Shown: piece by piece, positions 47,860 to 58,251 of the stretch | Numbering within the stretch: the stretch's first letter is position 1 | Layout of the letters: each line of letters opens with the position of its first letter | Program-made: the position numbers and the translations under genes | The notes under the pieces: model-generated | Seen by the model: only the letters and a program-made list of their open reading frames with translations | The model's database searches: none | What the model was told of the DNA's origin: nothing | Assembly (NCBI RefSeq): GCF_022803015.1 | Contig: NZ_JAFKON010000005.1 | Coordinates: 186,001-250,000, forward strand | From: Arthrobacter humicola | GTDB taxonomy: Bacteria; Actinomycetota; Actinomycetes; Actinomycetales; Micrococcaceae | Direction of reading: 5' to 3' | Length of the DNA: 64,000 bases

Positions 47860-50628
47860 TCAGGCGTCGCCGCCCGCTCCGCCGGTGGTCCCGGCGGTGA
47901 CGTCCAGGAGCTTGTAGCGGTCTATCGCGTAGGCGGGCACCCCGCCGTCGACCTCTCCGCGCGAGGCCAGCAGCTGGAGGGTCTTCACTACAATCGAGTG
48001 CGTGTCGTTCTTGAAGAAACGGCGGGCCGCGGCGCGGGTGTCGGAGAAGCCGAAGCCGTCCGCGCCGAGCGAGGCGAACTGGTGCGGCAGGAACTGCCGG
48101 ATCTGGTCCGGCACGGCCTTCATGTAGTCGGTGACCGCCACGACCGGCCCGGTGGCACCGGCGAGCTGCTGGGCCACGAACGGGACGCGGGCGGGCTGGC
48201 CGGGGTTGAGGAAGGCCTCTTCCTCGGCGGCCATGGCGTCGCGGCGGAGTTCGGTCCAGGAGGTCACGGACCAGACGTCCGCCGAGACGCCCCAGTCCTC
48301 GGCGAGGATCCGCTGGGCTTCGAGGGCCCACGGAACGGACACGCCGGAGGCCAGGATCTGGCTTTTAGGCCCGTCAAAGTCCGACGCCGACACCCGGTAG
48401 ATGCCTTTCAGGACACCGTTGACGTCGAGGTTTTCGGGTTCGGCCGGCTGCACGATCGGCTCGTTGTACACCGTGAGGTAGTACATCAGGTTCCGCGACG
48501 GATCGTTGCCGGCAATTTCTTTCCCGGCTTCGCCACGCCCATACATCCGCTCCAGGCCGTCCCGGATGATGTGGCCCATTTCGTACCCGAACGCCGGGTC
48601 GTAGGTGATGACGGCCGGGTTGGTTGCCGCCAGGATCGGGGAGTGCCCGTCGGCATGCTGCAGGCCTTCGCCGGTCAGCGTGGTGCGTCCTGCCGTGGCG
48701 CCGATGATGAACCCGCGGGTCATCTGGTCGGCGGCCGCCCAGAAGGAATCGCCGGTGCGCTGGAAGCCGAACATCGAGTAGAAGACGTAGACCGGCACGA
48801 GCGGTTCGCCGTGCGTGGCGTAGGACGTTCCGGCGGCGGTGAAGGCCGCCACCGCCCCGGCTTCATTGATGCCCGGGTGGATCAGCTGGCCCTGGGCCGA
48901 TTCCTTATAGGCAAGGACGAGCTCCCGGTCCACGGAGAGGTAGCCCTGGCCGTCCGGGTTGTAGATCTTCGCCGTCGGGAAGAACGCGTCCATGCCGAAT
49001 GTGCGGGATTCGTCCGGCACGATCGGGACAATGCGGTGTCCGAACTTTTTGTCCCGGAGCAGGTCCCTGAGCAGGCGCACAAAGGCCATGGTGGTGGCTG
49101 AACGCTGCTTGCCGGAGCCTCGCTTGGCGGCCCCATAGGATGCGGGATCGGGCAGTTCCACGGGCGCATGGTCCGGCCGCCGCTCGGGGACGAAGCCGCC
49201 GAGTTGCTTGCGGCGGTCCATCAGGTACTGGATCTCGGGGGAGTCCATGCCGGGGTGGTAGTACGGCGGCCGGTAGAGGTCCGCTTCGAGCTGGTCGTCC
49301 GTGATCGGGATGCGCAGGTGGTCGCGGAAGGCCTTGAGGTCCGCGAGGGTGAGCTTCTTCATCTGGTGGGTCGCGTTGCGGCCCTCGAAGTGGGTGCCCA
49401 GGCCGTAGCCCTTGACCGTGTGCGCCAGGATGACCGTGGGCTTGCCCTTGAACTCGGTCGCGGCCTTGTAGGCGGCGTAGACCTTGTTGTAGTCGTGACC
49501 GCCGCGCTTGAGGTTCCAGATCTGGTCGTCGGTCAGGTCCTGGACCATTTCCTTGGTCTGCGGGGTCTTGCCGAAGAAATGCTCGCGGACGAACGCGCCG
49601 GACTCGGCCTTGTACGTCTGGTAGTCCCCGTCGACGGTCTCGTTCATGATCTTCACGAGCGAGCCGTCCTCGTCCTTGGCCAGCAGGTCATCCCACTCCC
49701 GGCCCCAGACGACCTTGATGACGTTCCAGCCGGCACCGCGGAAGAACGCCTCGAGTTCCTGCATGATCTTGCCGTTGCCGCGGACGGGACCGTCGAGGCG
49801 CTGGAGGTTGCAGTTGATCACGAAGTTGAGGTTGTCGAGCTTGTCGTTGGCCGCGAGCTGGAGCAGGCCGCGGGACTCGGGCTCGTCCATTTCGCCGTCG
49901 CCCAGGAACGCCCAGACCTGCTGGTCCGAGGTGTCCTTGATGCCGCGGTTGTGCAGGTACCGGTTGGACTGGGCCTGGTAGATGGCGTTCATCGGGCCGA
50001 TGCCCATCGAGACGGTCGGGAATTCCCAGAACTCCGGCATCAGGCGCGGGTGCGGATAGGAGGACAGGGCGTGCCCTTCCTTGGACTTCTCCTGGCGGAA
50101 CCCGTCCAGGTCCTCCTCGGAGAGCCGGCCTTCCATGAAGGCACGGGCGTACATGCCGGGCGAGGCGTGGCCCTGGAAGAAAACCTGGTCGCCGCCGCCG
50201 GGGTGGTCCTTGCCGCGGAAGAAGTGGTTGAAGCCGACCTCGTACAGGGTCGCGGCACCGGCGTAGGTGGAGATGTGGCCGCCGACGCCGATGTCCGCCC
50301 GCTGCGCCCGGTGCACCATCACCGCGGCGTTCCAGCGCAGCCAGGCACGGTATTTGCGTTCGATCTCCTCATCCCCGGGGAATGCCGCTTCCTGGTCGAC
50401 CGGGATGGTGTTGACGTAGTCCGTGGTGGTGACCATCGGAACACCCACGGACTGCGCGCCGGCCCGCTGGAGCAGGCTTCGCATAATGTACTGGGCACGT
50501 TCGGTGCCTTGTTCCTGAATCAGGGTATCCAGGGACTCCAGCCACTCGGCGGTCTCTTCCGGATCACGATCAGGCAGCTGGTTTGTCAACCCGCTGAGGA
50601 TATGGGAGGTATCTTCTCCTGCAGCCAC
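47860..50628 (-). CDS. aceE: Pyruvate dehydrogenase E1 component (homodimeric)
   Basis: 922 residues from the GTG at 50628, preceded by GAGG and giving (M)[21 protein letters not shown], the usual family start as I recall it; ATGs at 50646 and 50673 lack ribosome-binding sites. The ThDP motif is [12 protein letters not shown]...[13 protein letters not shown], with [20 protein letters not shown] near the active site. It decarboxylates pyruvate and acetylates the E2 lipoyl group. No E2 or E3 gene is nearby, as is usual for Actinobacteria with a separate aceE. AT-rich sequence before it includes TTTTTTCACATAATG. Confidence 0.95.
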   Translation of the reverse strand: MAAGEDTSHILSGLTNQLPDRDPEETAEWLESLDTLIQEQGTERAQYIMRSLLQRAGAQSVGVPMVTTTDYVNTIPVDQEAAFPGDEEIERKYRAWLRWNAAVMVHRAQRADIGVGGHISTYAGAATLYEVGFNHFFRGKDHPGGGDQVFFQGHASPGMYARAFMEGRLSEEDLDGFRQEKSKEGHALSSYPHPRLMPEFWEFPTVSMGIGPMNAIYQAQSNRYLHNRGIKDTSDQQVWAFLGDGEMDEPESRGLLQLAANDKLDNLNFVINCNLQRLDGPVRGNGKIMQELEAFFRGAGWNVIKVVWGREWDDLLAKDEDGSLVKIMNETVDGDYQTYKAESGAFVREHFFGKTPQTKEMVQDLTDDQIWNLKRGGHDYNKVYAAYKAATEFKGKPTVILAHTVKGYGLGTHFEGRNATHQMKKLTLADLKAFRDHLRIPITDDQLEADLYRPPYYHPGMDSPEIQYLMDRRKQLGGFVPERRPDHAPVELPDPASYGAAKRGSGKQRSATTMAFVRLLRDLLRDKKFGHRIVPIVPDESRTFGMDAFFPTAKIYNPDGQGYLSVDRELVLAYKESAQGQLIHPGINEAGAVAAFTAAGTSYATHGEPLVPVYVFYSMFGFQRTGDSFWAAADQMTRGFIIGATAGRTTLTGEGLQHADGHSPILAATNPAVITYDPAFGYEMGHIIRDGLERMYGRGEAGKEIAGNDPSRNLMYYLTVYNEPIVQPAEPENLDVNGVLKGIYRVSASDFDGPKSQILASGVSVPWALEAQRILAEDWGVSADVWSVTSWTELRRDAMAAEEEAFLNPGQPARVPFVAQQLAGATGPVVAVTDYMKAVPDQIRQFLPHQFASLGADGFGFSDTRAAARRFFKNDTHSIVVKTLQLLASRGEVDGGVPAYAIDRYKLLDVTAGTTGGAGGDA

Positions 50629-50793
50629 GTCCACCTCACTCTTCATCGTTGAATGGTGATCAATATTTTTCATTATGTGAAAAAACTTTCTTGCATTTCG
50701 AGATTATCGAGAGAGGCTGGGACGCGTCAACATCAGCGGCGCATCACCGCGGCCCGGCAGTCACAATCGGTTGAAAGGTCGGTGCCTTGGCGG

Positions 50794-51525
50794 TCAGGCT
50801 GAGGTGAGCAACCTGCCCCACCGCGGGGAGAGCAGCGGGGCGCCGGCCATTTTGAGGCAGTGCCACAGGGTCACGGCCACCGAATCGAGCACGGGAACGC
50901 CCATGGCCGCCTCGATTTCCTCCGCGATGTTGGCACCGTAGAGATTGGTGCAGAGGTACACGAGCGCGTCCGGGTTCTGTGCCGCGAGTTCCAGCGATCC
51001 GGGCCGCATCTCGGCGTCGGAGACCCGGGCGAATGATTCGTTGTCGCTCAGGCCGAGGAAACGGTGGTCAAGTGTTTTGATCCCGTCCCGTTCGTAGGAC
51101 GCCACGATCCGTTCGTTGACGTCCTCCGTGTACGGGGTGAACAGCCCGATCCGCTCGGTGCCGAAGGACCGGAAGGCCTCCATGTAGGCCAGTGTGGAGG
51201 TGGTGGCGGGAATGCCGGTGGCGTCCTGTATTCCCCTGACGAGTTCGCGGTCGTGATCGGCGCCGAGCCACGATCCTGAAGTGCCGTTCCACGCGATGAC
51301 GTCGACGTCGGCGGTCGCCAGGATCCCGGCGGCAGCCCGCATTGCCGGGGCATCAAATTGCCGGTCGGAGGAATCGTCGAGGGCGATCCGCGTGACCTGG
51401 ATCCTGGCGAAGTGGATTGTCACGTCGTCGCGGTCGCCGAGGATCCGGTAGCTTTGCGGCTCGAGGCAGGTGTTGGAGGACGGCACGATCATGCCGATAC
51501 GGGTGGGGCGGGTTGCGGAAGGCAT
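50794..51525 (-). CDS. Maleate isomerase/arylmalonate decarboxylase family protein
   Basis: 243 residues. The start RIGMIVPSSNTCLEPQSYRI is typical of this Asp/Glu racemase-superfamily branch. Two positions matter: where isomerases and racemases have the first cysteine (CTSGS) this protein has G81 in WNGTSGSWLG, while the second cysteine is kept, C192 in YLCTNLYGA. Gly/Cys is the pattern of arylmalonate decarboxylase (G74/C188). It is the last gene of the hydantoinase operon. The substrate is unknown; decarboxylation of a malonate-like acid is an inference. Confidence 0.8.
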   Translation of the reverse strand: MPSATRPTRIGMIVPSSNTCLEPQSYRILGDRDDVTIHFARIQVTRIALDDSSDRQFDAPAMRAAAGILATADVDVIAWNGTSGSWLGADHDRELVRGIQDATGIPATTSTLAYMEAFRSFGTERIGLFTPYTEDVNERIVASYERDGIKTLDHRFLGLSDNESFARVSDAEMRPGSLELAAQNPDALVYLCTNLYGANIAEEIEAAMGVPVLDSVAVTLWHCLKMAGAPLLSPRWGRLLTSA

Positions 51526-51533
51526 GGGTGCTC

Positions 51534-52997
51534 CTAGCGGGCAGCGGGGTAGACAGCGGCGGGGGCGGGGGTGGCGCTGACGGGGGCGGTGGCCGCGGCC
51601 GCCTGGTGCTCGCGGAAACCGTTTCGGGCCACAAACTGGCCCACGGGGCCGGGGTCATGGAAGCCGCCGGCGTCCAGCACGACGCGTCCGGCGGACACCA
51701 CGACGGCGGGCCAGCCGGTGAGCGTCCTGCCGTCAAAGGGCGAGAAGTCAGTCCCCATGTGCAGGCCCGCGCCGTCAACGGTGAGTTCCTGTGCGGGATC
51801 GAAGACGACGAGGTCGGCGTCGTACCCTGCTGCGATCGTTCCCTTGCCCGGCAGGGCGTTGATCCGGGCCGGACCGGCGGCGAACACTTCCACGAAATCC
51901 TCCACCCGGGCTGCCCCGCCGGTGGCGTCCATCATGGCGGTGAAGGTGACAGGCATGCGGGTTTCGACTCCCGGCAGGCCGTGCGGCATGGCGCGGATGT
52001 CATCGGACCGCTCGCGCTTTTGCGTGAGGTCGTAGCAGGAGTGGTCCGAGGCCACCGTGTGGATGGCTCCGGCGGCAAGCCGGTCCCGCAACGCGGCGAC
52101 GGTCTCGGGGCTGCGCATCGGCGGGCAGCAGGCGTACCACTCGGGGAAGGACGTGCCGTAGACGGTGTCGTCCAGGGTGAGGTAGTGCGGGCACGTTTCC
52201 GAGAAGGCGTCCATTCCGTGGCTGCGGGCCCCGGCGACGAGGTCTACGGCCCCCGGCGTGGACTGGTGCACAAAGTAGACGGGAGCGTTGGTGTACTCGG
52301 CCATCGCCAGGGTCTCCTTGACCGAGATCTCCTCCGCGAGTTCGGGCCGGGTCCGGTGCAGGTGTTCGATGCCGATGCGGCCGTCGTCCGCATGCTGCTG
52401 GGTGCAGTCGGCAATGATGGGATCGTGTTCGGCGTGGATGTAGGTGAGGCCGTCGAGCCGGACCATCTCGCGCATGACCTTCAGGATGGTGTCCCCGTCG
52501 GCCATGGTGGTGCCCCGGTTCGTGGTGTACATCTTGACCGAACGGACACCTTCGGCGGCGAGCTGTTCGAGCTGCCACGGCACAGTCTCGTCCCACTGGA
52601 CCACCGAGCCGTGCAGGGCGACGTCGCAGCGGGACTCGCGTGCCAGTTCCTTCTTGTGCAACACCGCGGCCAGCGGGGTCTCGCGGGCGTCGCGGGGGAT
52701 GCCGAAGTCGATAATGGTGGTGGTGCCGCCCCAGAGGGCAGCGGTGGATGTGGTCCGGTAGTCGTCCAGGGTTCGGAACCGTCCGGTTACCTGGGCGACA
52801 TGGCAGTGGCCGTCCACGCCACCCGGAATCACCAGCTGGCCGGCGGCGTCGATGGTCCTGGCGGCAGCGGGGACCGGCTCAGAAGCGTCCACGAGCTGGA
52901 CGATCGTCCTGCCGTGCACCACGACGTGCACATTCTGGCGGCCGAAACTGTTGACCACGGTGCCGTTGGCAATGACAAGGTCTGGGGTGTGGGACAT
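51534..52997 (-). CDS. Hydantoinase/dihydropyrimidinase-family amidohydrolase
   Basis: 487 residues from the ATG at 52997, which follows GAAGGAGG. Metal ligands are H64-C-H66 in VDGHCHVAQ, K155 in RSVKMYTTN, and the histidine and aspartate in HAEHDP, FVHQSTPG and SDHSCYD. IPGGVDGHCHV and YACCPPMRSPE place it with D-hydantoinase/dihydropyrimidinase relatives. It should open a cyclic ureide ring. Neighbouring racemase-like and regulator genes support a hydantoin or pyrimidine-like substrate; the specificity cannot be read. Confidence 0.88.
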   Translation of the reverse strand: MSHTPDLVIANGTVVNSFGRQNVHVVVHGRTIVQLVDASEPVPAAARTIDAAGQLVIPGGVDGHCHVAQVTGRFRTLDDYRTTSTAALWGGTTTIIDFGIPRDARETPLAAVLHKKELARESRCDVALHGSVVQWDETVPWQLEQLAAEGVRSVKMYTTNRGTTMADGDTILKVMREMVRLDGLTYIHAEHDPIIADCTQQHADDGRIGIEHLHRTRPELAEEISVKETLAMAEYTNAPVYFVHQSTPGAVDLVAGARSHGMDAFSETCPHYLTLDDTVYGTSFPEWYACCPPMRSPETVAALRDRLAAGAIHTVASDHSCYDLTQKRERSDDIRAMPHGLPGVETRMPVTFTAMMDATGGAARVEDFVEVFAAGPARINALPGKGTIAAGYDADLVVFDPAQELTVDGAGLHMGTDFSPFDGRTLTGWPAVVVSAGRVVLDAGGFHDPGPVGQFVARNGFREHQAAAATAPVSATPAPAAVYPAAR

Positions 52998-53022
52998 CGT
53001 TGTCCTCCTTCGAGAAAGAAAA

Positions 53023-53808
53023 TTAGTGGGACGGTGCGGGCAGCCGGGTGGCGTGCTGCGCCGTCGTGAGGGCGGCATCGAGGTTTTTCGAAAGCCCCTT
53101 GCGGGCCTTGACCGGTGGCGGCGCGAAGGCGCTGGCCCGGTGCGGACCGGACTGGAGGTTGACTACGGACTGGGCCATCTGGATGCCAGCGGAAATGCCG
53201 TCCACCACGGGGACGGGGATCTGGCCTGCAAGCTCGCGGGCAAGTCCGGCGAGCGGCGCGCCGGCGAGGATCACGACGTCGGCCCCGTCCTCGGCGACGG
53301 CCTGGCGGCTGAGCGCCAGCAGGGTCTCCTTGAAGTCCTGCTGCACGGAACCGATGCCGTTGAGGCTCTCGTTGATGGAGCGGATCGAGGCCAGCCGGCC
53401 GGCGAGCCCGAACCGTTCAACGCAGTCCAGATACCAGGGCCGGATGCGGTCCGAGATGGCGATGATCGAGAACCGGTGCCCCTGCAGGGCGGCGGCGCAA
53501 AGTGCCGCCTCGGTAATTCCGATGACGGGGACGTCGGCGAGTTCCTTCAGCGCCGGCATCCCTGGGTCGCCGAATGCGGCGACCACCACGCCGTCGACGC
53601 TGGCGCCGTCGCGAGTGTACTCTGCGATGATTTCGGCGACGGCACCGGCGGCGATCAGCGATTCAAAGCGGGTTTCGATGTATTCGACGCCGTGGCCGGC
53701 GGTCCGGACTACCAGTTCGGTTCCGGGCGAGGCTGAACGCCGGGCTTCGGATTCGATCAGCGAAGTGACATCGTTGCTGATGTTGGGGTTGATGACAAGG
53801 AGTTTCAT
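53023..53808 (-). CDS. Asp/Glu/hydantoin racemase family protein lacking both catalytic cysteines
   Basis: 261 residues. MKLLVINPNISNDVTSLI, DGVVVAAFGDPGMPALKEL and VPVVDGISAGIQMAQSVV are hydantoin/allantoin racemase family motifs. Known racemases carry a cysteine in ACFGDPG and another in LGCAGM. Here these read A78 (AAFGDPG) and LAGAPLAG (181-188), so neither cysteine is present. It may be inactive as a racemase or have another chemistry. Its ATG shares one base with the GntR stop (TAATG). Confidence 0.83.
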   Translation of the reverse strand: MKLLVINPNISNDVTSLIESEARRSASPGTELVVRTAGHGVEYIETRFESLIAAGAVAEIIAEYTRDGASVDGVVVAAFGDPGMPALKELADVPVIGITEAALCAAALQGHRFSIIAISDRIRPWYLDCVERFGLAGRLASIRSINESLNGIGSVQQDFKETLLALSRQAVAEDGADVVILAGAPLAGLARELAGQIPVPVVDGISAGIQMAQSVVNLQSGPHRASAFAPPPVKARKGLSKNLDAALTTAQHATRLPAPSH

Positions 53809-54488
53809 TACTTCTTCCGATGAAGGTCGGGTTCCGTCCGGCGGAAATTCTCCGGAAACTGTTCCCGGTATTTGTCGATGTGCGACGCCGACTGGGCAGC
53901 CGCCCGGTCAGGGTCACCGCTGGCGATCGCGGTGTAGAGCGCCCGATGTTCTTCGATGAGTTCGGGGAGGTCGCTCACATGCCGGAACAGCCAGTGCATC
54001 CGGCCCTGGAGGGGTTCGAGCGCCGATTTGAGGAAGCCGTTGTTGGCGATCCGGGTGATGGCATCGTGGAATTCGCTGTTGGCCCGGTGGGCGTCCATAA
54101 TGGCGCCCTTGGCTAGAGAGAGCTCGGCCGCGTCCAACAAGGCTTCCAGCGCACTGAGGTCCTCCGGTGTGGCGCGGGCCGCGGCCAGTCTGCAGGCCAG
54201 CACTTCGAGCGACTGGCGGACGTCGAAGAGATCCTCCACGTCTTTGGGGCTGAGCGAGCTGACTTCGGCCCCGCGAGCGCCGCGGTCGCTGACCAGGCCT
54301 TCCTGGCGCAGCATTCGCAGCGCCTCGCGGACCGGGAGGCGGGAGACGTTGAATTCGGCGGCGAGGTCGCGCTCCACCAGCCTGGTGCCGGGAACGTAGT
54401 GCCCTTCAAAGATCCTGTTGCGGAGGGTGTCCCGGACAGCCTCCCGGAGGGGGCGTTCCTTGTCCTGGGTTTCTTCTGCGGTAAGCAT
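53808..54488 (-). CDS. GntR-family regulator, FCD (FadR-type) subfamily
   Basis: 226 residues. The winged helix is ALREAVRDTLRNRIFEGHYVPGTRLVERDLAAEF-like with VSRLPVREALRMLRQEGLV; the helical FCD domain has DLFDVRQSLEVLACRLAA and the metal/ligand histidines in EFHDAITRIANN and ASHIDKY. FCD proteins respond to small organic acids. It lies inside the hydantoinase operon and is the likely reader of the palindromes upstream of the MFS gene. Confidence 0.92.
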   Translation of the reverse strand: MLTAEETQDKERPLREAVRDTLRNRIFEGHYVPGTRLVERDLAAEFNVSRLPVREALRMLRQEGLVSDRGARGAEVSSLSPKDVEDLFDVRQSLEVLACRLAAARATPEDLSALEALLDAAELSLAKGAIMDAHRANSEFHDAITRIANNGFLKSALEPLQGRMHWLFRHVSDLPELIEEHRALYTAIASGDPDRAAAQSASHIDKYREQFPENFRRTEPDLHRKK

Positions 54489-54557
54489 GGTGCTCCATTT
54501 CGGGTTCTTTATGGCACTGCGTTCCCGGCTTCGGGAACTGGTGTTTCGTGGCCTAGC

Positions 54558-55898
54558 TTAGACAGGGAGCCGCTTGTTGTAGTTCAGGGTCAGCACGGAT
54601 GCGCCCATGATGATCGCGGATCCCACGAAGTACAGCAGCGCCCAGGTGTATGAGCCGGTGGCACCGACGATCAGGCCGACCGCGATCGGGGTGACGAAGC
54701 CGGAGATATTGCCGCTGAAGTTCATCGCGCCGCCCAGGACGCCGGCGTTGGTCCGGCCACCCAGGATCGAGGGGATGCTCCAGAAGAGGCCCACCCAGCG
54801 AAGGAAGAACATGACGACGGAGAGCAGGACTACCGCCGTCGTCGGGTCGGCAACGACGGTGACACCGACAAGGCCGCCGATCACTACGACGCTGGAGGTG
54901 CCCAGTAGGGTGCGCATGACGCGGTTGGCCGAGGCGCCGGATGCCCGCCATTTGTCGGCGATGGTGCCGCCGAGGATTTCGCCGACGAAACCGGCGCCGA
55001 AGATCACGAACGTGGACCAGCCGATGGTCTTCAGGTCAAAGCCCTTGGCCTGGGCCAGGTAGAGCGGGCCCCAGGTGAGCAGGCCGTAGAAGACGCCGTT
55101 GAAGCCCAGCCAGCCGAAGCACATGGCCCAGAAGGAACGGAACTTCAGGTAGGGGAGCAGGGCGCGCTTGCCCTTGCTGCCGTCGAGCTCGGCTTCGGCG
55201 TCCTCGGCGGCGTGGGAGGCCTCGATGTACTCGGCTTCGGCGTCGTTGACTCCGCGATGCTGGCGGGGGTTGTCCCGGACGTACCACCAGACGGCGAGGC
55301 CCATGAGGACGGTGGCGGCGCCGGCGATGATGAAGGAGCTCCGCCAGCTGCCCGTCGAGGCGATCAGGCCTGCGATGAGGATGCCGCCGAGCCCGGCGCC
55401 CAAAGGGGCTCCGGCGTCAAGGATGGTGGCGCCGCGGCCGCGTTCCGATTTGTGCATCCAGATGGCGTTCAGCTTTCCGCCGGCCGGCATGACGCCGGCC
55501 TCGGTGACGCCGATGCCGAGGCGGGCGATGAACATGCTGACAAAGCCTCCGGCCAGGCCGGAGGCCGCCGTTGCGGCACCCCAGCCGACGCAGGACGCGG
55601 TCATCACCTTGCGGGGGCCGAACTTGTCGATCAGCCAGCCGACCGGGATCTGCATGAGGGCGTAGGTCCAGAAGAACGCCGAGAGCAGGAGGCCCACGAG
55701 CTCCGGGGCCATGTTGAATTCCTTCTGGATGATGGGCAGGGCGACAGAGATGGATCCCCGGTCGATGTAGTTCACGGACACGAGGACCAACAGGAGGAGG
55801 AACATTTTCCATCGGACATTCGTGCGCCGTTGCACGCCGTCCTTGGAGCCTGTGGGTTCAGCAGGCTGTATTGCTGTTTCGGTATTTGGAAGAGACAC
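54558..55898 (-). CDS. MFS transporter (ACS type) of the hydantoin operon
   Basis: 446 residues from the GTG at 55898, preceded by AAGGAG; longer open-frame starts have none. About 12 membrane helices, with NYIDRGSISVALPIIQKEF and GVTEAGVMPAGGKLNAIW in the ACS-type positions and a long charged central loop (AEYIEASHAAEDAEAELDGSKGK). It probably imports the ureide or its derivative. First gene of MFS-GntR-racemase-hydantoinase-AMDase. Confidence 0.9.
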   Translation of the reverse strand: MSLPNTETAIQPAEPTGSKDGVQRRTNVRWKMFLLLLVLVSVNYIDRGSISVALPIIQKEFNMAPELVGLLLSAFFWTYALMQIPVGWLIDKFGPRKVMTASCVGWGAATAASGLAGGFVSMFIARLGIGVTEAGVMPAGGKLNAIWMHKSERGRGATILDAGAPLGAGLGGILIAGLIASTGSWRSSFIIAGAATVLMGLAVWWYVRDNPRQHRGVNDAEAEYIEASHAAEDAEAELDGSKGKRALLPYLKFRSFWAMCFGWLGFNGVFYGLLTWGPLYLAQAKGFDLKTIGWSTFVIFGAGFVGEILGGTIADKWRASGASANRVMRTLLGTSSVVVIGGLVGVTVVADPTTAVVLLSVVMFFLRWVGLFWSIPSILGGRTNAGVLGGAMNFSGNISGFVTPIAVGLIVGATGSYTWALLYFVGSAIIMGASVLTLNYNKRLPV

Positions 55899-56023
55899 AA
55901 CTTCTCCTTGATAGAGAGTAAACATGCCGGCAAGTGATGGGGGATTTGTTTGAGGGGCAGGATGCCGGAGTGTGGGGCGTCCTGTGCGCGGGCCCTGTGT
56001 CGATCGCAGCGGTTGATAGGGGG

Positions 56024-56045
56024 CTGATGTCAGCGCTGACATCAG
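56024..56045. promoter_or_regulatory. 22-bp perfect palindrome upstream of the hydantoin operon
   Basis: CTGATGTCAGC (56024-56034) is followed directly by its exact complement (56035-56045), about 125 bp before the MFS start. Perfect palindromes of this length in a gene-free region usually mark dimeric regulator sites. Confidence 0.6.
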
Positions 56046-56097
56046 GTTCGGATCAGGTGCAGAATCTGGGAGGGCGGGGCCCGGCAAAGCTTTCTTG

Positions 56098-56126
56098 TTT
56101 TGGGATCCCGTTTTGGGATCCCAAAA
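56098..56126. promoter_or_regulatory. Double GGGATCCC operator candidate upstream of the hydantoin operon
   Basis: TTTTGGGATCCC occurs twice, 13 bp apart (56098-56109 and 56111-56122); with the following AAAA the second copy forms a perfect 16-bp palindrome TTTTGGGATCCCAAAA (56111-56126). It lies about 200 bp before the MFS start. The rest of the gene-free stretch 55899-56340 shows only a direct repeat CATGGCTGCG near 56219-56243. Confidence 0.65.
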
Positions 56127-56340
56127 TTCAGATTAGGAGTGACGTGGGCCACTGTCAAGGGTCATGGGCCGGCTGGGCCGGTTCGCCGCGAAAATGTCGT
56201 TTGTGACTGGCCCGGGGTGCATGGCTGCGCGGGACCATGGCTGCGCCGGCCACCAGGCAGGGAGGCCTGCTCCCGGAGCGGTGCCGGGGGCCGGTAGCGG
56301 TGTGACGTGGTGCTGGCAGCCGGTCTTGGCTGCTCCGGGC

Positions 56341-56682
56341 TTAGCTGCCCCGGTAGGTGGAGTAGGCGAAGGGGCTCAGCAGAAGCGGGACGTGGTAGTG
56401 GGCCTGCGCTTCGGACACCGCAAAGGTCAGTGTGACTTCGGGGAAGAAGGTCTCGGTCCCGGCGGCCGCGTAATAGGCTCCGGTGTCGAAGCCCAGGCGG
56501 TAGGTGCCGGAGCCCAGGCTGTCGGGGCCGAGCGACTTGACGCGGCCGTCATCGTCCGTGGCGCCGGCCGCGATCCTGACCCAGCGTTCGCCGTCGAGCA
56601 TGTCCAAGGTGACTGCGACGCCTGCGGCGGGCTTGCCGGAACCCGTGTCCAGAACGTGGGTGGTGACGTGGGAAGTGCTCAT
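56341..56682 (-). CDS. uraH: 5-hydroxyisourate hydrolase (transthyretin-like)
   Basis: 113 residues. HVTTHVLDTGSGKPAAGVAVTLD and the C-terminal HYHVPLLLSPFAYSTYRGS (YRGS ending) are HIU hydrolase signatures, with active-site histidines H9 and the HxH late in the protein. It hydrolyses the uricase product 5-hydroxyisourate to OHCU. Its ATG overlaps the uraD stop (ATGA). Confidence 0.95.
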   Translation of the reverse strand: MSTSHVTTHVLDTGSGKPAAGVAVTLDMLDGERWVRIAAGATDDDGRVKSLGPDSLGSGTYRLGFDTGAYYAAAGTETFFPEVTLTFAVSEAQAHYHVPLLLSPFAYSTYRGS

Positions 56683-57176
56683 GCGCCTATCAGTCCTTCG
56701 AGTCGGAGTACCGCGATTTCGCGCAGCTGCTGGCCGATGACCACTTGTTCTTCTTCGGGAGTGTGGGCGAGCCGGGCGTTGAGGGCCGCCAGGATCTCCT
56801 CGCGGCTCCGGCCGGCCGCGCGGATCAGGAAGACCTGGCCGAATTTCTCTTCATAGCTCCGGTTCCCTGCGGCGATGGCTGCGGCGACGGCCGGATCCGG
56901 AGCGCCCAGGCTCGCCTGCTCCGATTGGGAGAGCCGGGCCTCCGCGCTGTTTCCTGCGGCCCGTTCGCCGATGCGGGGATGGTGGGCCAGCGCGGCTTCC
57001 ACCTCCGCGTCGGTGAACGGTTCCGCCGCGCGGCCGGCGGTTTGGAGGAGGATTTCCGGACTGTCGAAGGGCCTCGAGCCGACGATCTCCTCAATCCATC
57101 GCTCGATGTCCAGGCAGGGGCGCAGGGCGGCGGCGGCCTCCGCGCGTCCGGCGGCATTAAAGTCGTCCAACAGCAT
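56679..57176 (-). CDS. uraD: OHCU decarboxylase
   Basis: 165 residues from the ATG at 57176, preceded by AAAGGA. LLDDFNAAGRAEAAAALRPCLDIERWIEEI, AALAHHPRIGERA (catalytic H66 region) and SYEEKFGQVFLIRAAGRSREEILAALNARL are OHCU decarboxylase motifs. It makes (S)-allantoin from OHCU. uraD-uraH is about 18 kb from uricase but carries a related candidate operator upstream. Confidence 0.95.
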   Translation of the reverse strand: MLLDDFNAAGRAEAAAALRPCLDIERWIEEIVGSRPFDSPEILLQTAGRAAEPFTDAEVEAALAHHPRIGERAAGNSAEARLSQSEQASLGAPDPAVAAAIAAGNRSYEEKFGQVFLIRAAGRSREEILAALNARLAHTPEEEQVVIGQQLREIAVLRLEGLIGA

Positions 57177-57234
57177 GTGCCAGATCCTTTGTGTCAATGC
57201 TGGCATCCACGGTGTAGGGCTATACGGACAAAAT

Positions 57235-57249
57235 ATTCGTATCGTGGAA
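57235..57249. promoter_or_regulatory. Candidate purine-regulon operator upstream of uraD-uraH
   Basis: ATTCGTATCGTGGAA shares the GTGGAA end and part of the TTC...G pattern with the sites at 29038, 34858 and 38705. It lies about 60 bp before uraD in an AT-rich stretch (57225-57275) that should hold the promoter. Confidence 0.4.
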
Positions 57250-57330
57250 CTGTTATTTCAGCATATGCAAAAGATTGAACCGTACCCGTCTGAGCTGTGT
57301 CAACCAGGGGCGGCTCCGCGACAGCCCCGG

Positions 57331-58251
<921 letters not shown>

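Noticed and set aside
50629..50673. Longer aceE N-terminus starting at ATG 50673 or 50646
   Set aside because: Neither ATG has a ribosome-binding site, while GTG at 50628 has GAGG at good distance and gives the family's usual first residues.
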